Shown here: piece after piece, positions 59,492 to 64,000 of the stretch
How the letters are laid out: each line of letters begins with the position of its first letter
How positions within the stretch are numbered: the stretch's first letter is position 1
Origin: Chordicoccus furentiruminis
GTDB taxonomy: Bacteria > Bacillota > Clostridia > Lachnospirales > Lachnospiraceae
Length of the DNA: 64,000 nt
Assembly (NCBI RefSeq): GCF_019355395.1
Contig: NZ_CP048829.1
Span: 496,001 to 560,000, forward strand
Reading direction: 5' to 3'
The notes under the pieces: generated by a model
Databases searched by the model: none
Seen by the model: only the letters and a program-made list of their open reading frames with translations
Told to the model about the DNA's origin: nothing
Program-made: the position numbers and the translations under genes

Positions 59492-61185
59492 GAACCTCAG
59501 GAAACGTTGTCCGGTCTATGCCGACGGCGAAGAACTCAGGGACAGGCTCCAGACTCCATCGCCGTCGGGCTCGGAAGTGTAACGTTTCCTGAGAACCCTG
59601 TCAAGGATCCCCTTCGGCGGCTGGGATCATGCCTCTGGTTCTGCTCCTCGGAACAGGCGAGGCGCTGCCGGGACCATAAAACAATTGCATAAAAAAGGAT
59701 CTTCCTGTACTATTCGAGTTGCATCTTGGCGGATGTAACAACCCAAACAGAAGGGAGATCCTCTGCATGAATTGTACTCGGACTGACGCAAACGGGCAAC
59801 TGTCTTTTTCCGCTTTTACCGGAAATTTCCTCATGGTTCCTTCCTCCATGACCAGCTTCTACAACACCAAAACGACGGTTGAGACTACCAGGTCCGGCCG
59901 TACTGCCTACCGTTATGAGGGAACCCTGGACATACAGGATTCTGATCGCATCTGCCCGAAGTGCGGCAAAAAGATGCATGTTCATGGCGGGCATCCTATT
60001 GCTGTGCAGCACCTGAATGTCGGAGGAAGTTTTGGCTACCTTTCATTCAGACGCAATCAGCTGGAATGTCCTCACTGCGGCGCAACCGTGATGCAGTCTG
60101 TTCCTTTCATGGCCGATCATCATCGGATCACAAAGGAACTTCTGCAATACACGAAGGACCTTCTCGCTACAGGGACTTATACGCTGAAGCAGGTGTCTGA
60201 GATCACCGGACTTGGCAAGAATACAGTAAAGGCGATCGATCTGAAACGGCTTCAGGATAAATACACCATTGATGGCCAAACACTGATAAAACCTGAGCAA
60301 ACGACGCGTTTCCTCGGCATTGATGAGTTCAAGCTGCACGACGGACACCGCTATGCCACTCACATCATCGACATGCTTACCGGGCATATCCTCTGGATCT
60401 CGCACGGCAAGAAAAAGCAGGTCGTGTATGACTTCATCAAGCATATCGGTCTGGAATGGATGGACAATGTCGAGGCGGTTGCCTGTGACATGAACTCCGA
60501 TTTCCAGGAAGCCTTCGAGGAAAAGTGCCCTCATATCCAGCCGGTCTTTGACTACTTCCACATCGTTAAGAACTTCAACGATAAGGTGGTCAGCGAGATC
60601 CGGAAGGACGAACAGCGCAGGCTTTACGATGAGGGCAACTTCGAAGGCGCACGCCAGCTGAAACGGTCAAAGTATATCCTCACGTCCTCAAGAAAGACCC
60701 TTCGGAAGAAGGACCAGGAGGCACGTGATGGCAAGGTTATCTCCAAGGGCAGCGAGATGTTCTGCAAGGAAGAGTACAGGCGCAAGGAGGGGTATGAAGC
60801 CCGCTACGATGACCTGCTCAAAGAGAACAAGCTCCTGTTCACCTGTGATCTCATCAAAGAAACTCTGACTCTGGCTTACAGCCGTGTGGACGAAACTTTG
60901 ATGATGAAGGACATTGAAAAAGTCATGGACCTCTGCGAAGAGACTGGGAATGTCCATCTCATGTGGTTCCACAGACTACTGTCCAAACACTTCGAAGGCA
61001 TTATTGCCCATGCAACTTACGACATGTCCTCTGGCAAAATCGAGGGCATCAACAACAAGATTAAGACGCTTCGGCGTCAGGGATATGGATACCCGGATGA
61101 TGACTACTTCTTCCTCAAGCTCTTTGACTTAAGCCGGGCTGAGGTGGTCCGGAACCCCAAATCCCATAGGAAAAGTGATTGAGGC
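59482..61185 (+). mobile_element. ISL3-family element, second type
   Basis: The right end (GTGATTGAGGC at about 61185, inverted GCCTCAATCACTTTTCCTAT) matches ISL3 ends. The left end is not recognised and may be lost. The stretch before the gene forms a long imperfect hairpin: CAGGAAACGTT (about 59500) with AACGTTTCCTG (about 59583), and GCCGACGGCG with CGCCGTCGGGC. Confidence 0.6.
59767..61182 (+). CDS. ISL3-family transposase (second type)
   Basis: A 471-aa transposase, related to but clearly diverged from copies A/B (MNCTRTDANGQLSFSAFTGN). Zinc ribbon CPKCGKKMHVHGG ... CPHCGATVMQ, HTH TLKQVSEITGLGKNTVKAID, DDE core FLGIDEFKLHDGHRYATHII, VACDMNSDFQEAFEEKCPHI and MSSGKIEGINNKIKTLRRQ. ATG with GGGAG nine bases upstream. 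Apparently complete. Confidence 0.9.
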   Translation: MNCTRTDANGQLSFSAFTGNFLMVPSSMTSFYNTKTTVETTRSGRTAYRYEGTLDIQDSDRICPKCGKKMHVHGGHPIAVQHLNVGGSFGYLSFRRNQLECPHCGATVMQSVPFMADHHRITKELLQYTKDLLATGTYTLKQVSEITGLGKNTVKAIDLKRLQDKYTIDGQTLIKPEQTTRFLGIDEFKLHDGHRYATHIIDMLTGHILWISHGKKKQVVYDFIKHIGLEWMDNVEAVACDMNSDFQEAFEEKCPHIQPVFDYFHIVKNFNDKVVSEIRKDEQRRLYDEGNFEGARQLKRSKYILTSSRKTLRKKDQEARDGKVISKGSEMFCKEEYRRKEGYEARYDDLLKENKLLFTCDLIKETLTLAYSRVDETLMMKDIEKVMDLCEETGNVHLMWFHRLLSKHFEGIIAHATYDMSSGKIEGINNKIKTLRRQGYGYPDDDYFFLKLFDLSRAEVVRNPKSHRKSD

Positions 61186-61273
61186 TTAATTTCTCCCAGT
61201 TGTACGGGAGTTCTGCAATTGTCCTTATATCTTCTAATTCTAAATCAGTCATGTAACTTCTTGTCCTTATTTC

Positions 61274-61948
61274 GCTTCAATCACAAATCTTATGGGATAA
61301 GGGGTTGCGAATATAACCCTTCCTGCTGGCGTCAAACAGCCTGAGGAAGAAATAATCGTCATCCGGAAGTCCGTAGGCCTGTCGCCGTAAGACTTTGATC
61401 TTGTTGTTGATGCCCTCCATCTTGCCAGAGGAGATTTTATAAGTTGCATGGGCTATGATGCCCTCAAAGTGGTTTCCAAGGAGTCTTCCGAACCACTGAA
61501 GATGACTGTTTCCGGATGCACTGCAGGTATCCATGATCCAGGTGATGTCATCCGCCATACGGGCTTCATCAGTGCGGGTGTAGGAAAGAGACAGACGCTC
61601 CTTAATCAGATCAAGCGTGAACAGAAGCTTGTTCTGACTGAGAAGTTCGTCATATCTTGCTTCATAACCCTCTTTCCGGACGTACTCTTCCTTGGGAAAG
61701 ATGGAACCGGACCGGCTGATCGGCTCACCTGTCCTGGCTTGCGCATCTTTCGCCTGAAGCGTTGATCGACTTGACATCAGGATGTAACGGGTCTTTTTTA
61801 AAGCCCTTGCCTCCTCCATAAGGCCTTCCTCATACAGGCGGCGCTGCTCGTCCTTGCGGACTTCACTGACCACCTTGTCGTTGAAGTTCTTTACGATGTG
61901 GAAGTAATCGAACACCGGCTGTATCCAGGGGCATTTTTCCTCAAAAGC
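61274..61948 (-). mobile_element. ISL3 copy C, truncated by IS21
   Basis: The end GCTTCAATCACAAATCTTAT (61274) and the last 226 codons of a transposase identical to copies A/B (61277..61948, up to FEEKCPWIQPVF) are present. The remainder is cut where the IS21 element begins at 61949. The flank CTTATTTC does not match either flank of copy B. Confidence 0.8.
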
Positions 61949-62103
61949 TGTGTAGCGTAAAATAAAAGTACCCGGAATCGGAAACAAAATTCCCCACTTT
62001 CAGAAGGGGAAATCCCCGAAATCGGAAAGGGACATGTTGTAGCAACCAAACCAATCATTTATCCTTTGTCTAAGCACGACCAAAGGCAAAGGAGGAAAGG
62101 AAG

Positions 62104-63579
62104 ATGCTGACTATGTCCCAAATCAATGATATCAGAGATTTGAGCCGAAAGGGGTATGGGATTTCCAAAATATCATCCCTCACAGGAAAGGATCGCAAGA
62201 CGATCCGTAAATACCTTGAACAAGACGACTTCTCACCGGAGCCGCCCGTGGCGAAATCCAGAACATCCATCGTTACGCCGTACATTGATATCATCACGGA
62301 ATGGCTTGAGGAGGACCAGAAACACTGGTCCAAGCAGCGGCATACTGCCAAGCGCATCCACGAACGCCTGCAGGAGGAATACGGTTTTACCGGAAGCTAT
62401 GATTCTGTCCAGAAATTCGTGCACAGAATCCGGACCGATATCCAAACCAAAGGAACACAAGAACTCGTCTGGGAGCCCGGCTGCGCACAGGTTGACTTCG
62501 GAGAGGCGGATTTCAATGAAGATACCGAATGCGTCCGCCGGAAATACCTTACCGTATCCTTCCCGTTCAGCAACGACGGATATAACCAGGTATTTCGGGG
62601 CGAAACTGCAGAATGCGTCTGCCAGGGGCTTCAGGATATTTTCAACTACATCGGGGGTGTCCCTTCGCTTCTTGTGTTCGACAACGCAACCGGCGTTGGC
62701 CGCAGGGTCATGGATAAGGTACATGAGACCGAGCTGTTTGCCCGGTTCCGTGCCCATTACGGGTTCCGTATCCGGTTCTGCAATCCGCATGCCGGATACG
62801 AGAAAGGCAACGTTGAGAATAAAGTAGGTACAAGCCGGCGGAACCTGTTTGTTCCGGTTCCCACATACCACGACATCGAAGAATTCAACCGCGGCCTTCT
62901 TGACCAGCATGCAAAGAAAGCGGCAGAAGCCCACTATAAGAAAGGCACTGCGATAGCAGAGCTCTTTGAAGAGGATAAGAAGCATTTCCTCCCGCTTCCG
63001 GCGAAACCGTTCAATGTATGCCGGTATGAGACCTGCAAGGCCGACGGATATGGAAAGATCTGCCTTGATGGCAGGCATTTTTACTCCACTAAGCCCGAAA
63101 ACCACAACCAGAAGGTCATGGTCGGCATCCGCGCCCATTATATAGACATCCTGGAACCAAACGGCAGTCTTCTGGTCCGCCACAGGCGTCAATATGGGGA
63201 AAAACGTACCGATCTTACGGATTACAGTACATCGCTTGAGATGCTCTCAAAGAATATCGGTGCCTGGCCGAACAGCGGATTTCGGACGGACGCACCGGAA
63301 TTGATCCGGGAGTACGTTGACAGCCAGCCCCGTGCAGGGCGCAAATCCTGTATCCGGATGCTAAGCAGCCTGTCAAAACAGTACGGCTATGCGGCAGCTG
63401 TAAACGCGCTGGAGCTCGCCATCAAAGGCAACAGTGTCAACAAGTCGGATACCGCCATTCTCGCGGCGCGTATCACTGGATACGGCATTGATACTCCGCC
63501 GGAACCCGGCCCGTCACTTGTTGTTTATGACCAGGCCTTTCTGCCCAACCAGGCCACAGACAAGGAGGCGGCATCATGA
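62104..63579 (+). CDS. istA: IS21 transposase IstA
   Basis: A 491-aa transposase with HTH (LSRKGYGISKISSLTGKDRK), DDE residues in CAQVDFGEADF (D), LLVFDNATGV (D) and YEKGNVENKVG (E), and a C-terminal Mu-transposase-like domain. AGGAGG precedes the ATG. Complete. Confidence 0.92.
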   Translation: MLTMSQINDIRDLSRKGYGISKISSLTGKDRKTIRKYLEQDDFSPEPPVAKSRTSIVTPYIDIITEWLEEDQKHWSKQRHTAKRIHERLQEEYGFTGSYDSVQKFVHRIRTDIQTKGTQELVWEPGCAQVDFGEADFNEDTECVRRKYLTVSFPFSNDGYNQVFRGETAECVCQGLQDIFNYIGGVPSLLVFDNATGVGRRVMDKVHETELFARFRAHYGFRIRFCNPHAGYEKGNVENKVGTSRRNLFVPVPTYHDIEEFNRGLLDQHAKKAAEAHYKKGTAIAELFEEDKKHFLPLPAKPFNVCRYETCKADGYGKICLDGRHFYSTKPENHNQKVMVGIRAHYIDILEPNGSLLVRHRRQYGEKRTDLTDYSTSLEMLSKNIGAWPNSGFRTDAPELIREYVDSQPRAGRKSCIRMLSSLSKQYGYAAAVNALELAIKGNSVNKSDTAILAARITGYGIDTPPEPGPSLVVYDQAFLPNQATDKEAAS

Positions 63580-64000
63580 TCACGGCAATCGCCAGAACTG
63601 AGATGGAAGAAAGCATACAAGCCTGTTGCAAGTCCCTGTTTCTTACTTCCGCGATCCCGGAGTTCATCAAGGAAGACGGCACGCCGAAGCAGATCGAATA
63701 TCTTGCGGCTGCCCTCCGAAAAGAAGTTGTCCGCAGGGACGAGAACAAGCGCGAACGTCTGGTCAAACGCGCCCGGTTCCCGGTTTATAAAACGTTCGAC
63801 GGATATGAATACCGCTGTGTAAAACTTCCGCCGGCGCTATCCAAAGAAGATCTGGAAGCTGTCCGTTTCATAGAGCATAAGCATAACCTTGTCCTTTATG
63901 GGCCCGTAGGTGTTGGCAAGACCCATATGGCGATCGCCGCCGGCGTGAATGCCTGCCGGAAAGGATACAAGGTGCGCTTTTATACAGTGACGGAACTTGT
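63576..64000 (+). CDS. istB: IS21 helper ATPase IstB, N-terminus (runs off window)
   Basis: ATG overlaps the istA stop by four bases (ATGA). The N-terminal part MITAIARTEMEESIQACCKS and Walker A LYGPVGVGKTHMAIAAG are present; Walker B and the C-terminus lie outside. IstB is the AAA+ partner that directs IstA to target DNA. Confidence 0.9.
   Translation, partial: MITAIARTEMEESIQACCKSLFLTSAIPEFIKEDGTPKQIEYLAAALRKEVVRRDENKRERLVKRARFPVYKTFDGYEYRCVKLPPALSKEDLEAVRFIEHKHNLVLYGPVGVGKTHMAIAAGVNACRKGYKVRFYTVTEL

Larger units (their letters stand above)
61949..64000 (+). mobile_element. IS21-family element (runs off window)
   Basis: Starts TGTGTAGCGTAAAATAAAAG inside ISL3 copy C. The left end has repeated GGAATCGGAAA/GAAATCGGAAA units. 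It encodes istA and the start of istB; the right end lies beyond the window. Confidence 0.85.

Noticed and set aside
1-64000. CRISPR array or cas genes
   Set aside because: No regularly spaced 25-40-bp repeats with unique spacers were seen on reading through the window.

Overview
Organism and character. The window looks like an accessory region of a low-to-medium GC gut Firmicute, most likely a clostridial/Lachnospiraceae-type bacterium. The evidence is strong AGGAGG ribosome sites, TTGACA/TATAAT promoters, a ribose-type ABC operon with a GntR/FCD regulator, VanZ, S24 repressors, and ISL3, IS21 and IS1634-type elements. No housekeeping or ribosomal genes are present. The assignment is by gene style only. 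|| Layout. 1-9300: mobile-element cargo. It holds an edge XRE gene, a truncated PARG-like ADP-ribose hydrolase with two metallophosphoesterases, a HipA-like kinase with a DUF2442/HTH partner, a structured noncoding stretch with a degenerate tRNA, and a phage/ICE-type operon ending in a DUF6551 ParB-like protein. 9290-12910: a large serine recombinase that has lost its catalytic N-terminus, joined to a prophage collapsed by deletions (VapE, portal, capsid, connector, HNH, head-closure pieces). 12924-15063: a type II restriction-modification pair. 15207-20600: a truncated S24 repressor, a sigma-like protein, a frameshifted DUF4062 gene, and a four-gene operon (XRE, TIGR04255, Panacea/SocA-type antitoxin, RelE-like protein). 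20604-22802: debris including two decapitated IS21 transposase genes joined tail to tail. 23322-31707: an intact sugar-type ABC operon with an UlaG-like lactonase, a beta-propeller-like protein and a GntR regulator that shares an operator with the operon. 32003-38056: nested insertion sequences inside a MacB-like ABC exporter; one ISL3 insertion is clean, with an 8-bp target duplication. 38467-41487: a second S24 repressor with small SOS-type neighbours, truncated DUF5131, and VanZ. 41579-44578: a three-gene operon of an ImmA/IrrE protease, a class III nucleotide cyclase fused to a degenerate Nudix domain, and a three-TM DUF5706-like protein. This is a Pycsar-like candidate and the strongest system in the window. 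44775-48994: a decapitated transposase, a DRT/UG-type reverse transcriptase with a structured leader, and group II intron and aminotransferase scraps. 49225-51784: a HEPN-like protein and three element-type unknowns, the last cut by an ISL3 copy. 53494-57200: a mosaic of same-strand modules (Abi C-terminus, BrxL piece, trypsin-like protease, PIN protein, Abi C-terminus again) separated by a recurring ~20-bp palindrome. 57210-64000: DUF4238, a sugar epimerase, another ISL3, an ISL3 remnant and an IS21 running off the edge. || How it fits together. This is a defence/mobile-element graveyard with a few intact islands: the R-M pair, the Panacea-type operon, the cyclase-Nudix operon, the reverse transcriptase, and the sugar ABC operon. 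Repeated IS insertions and palindrome-associated breakpoints have cut neighbouring genes. All family assignments are by motif recognition from the sequence; no database search was run.
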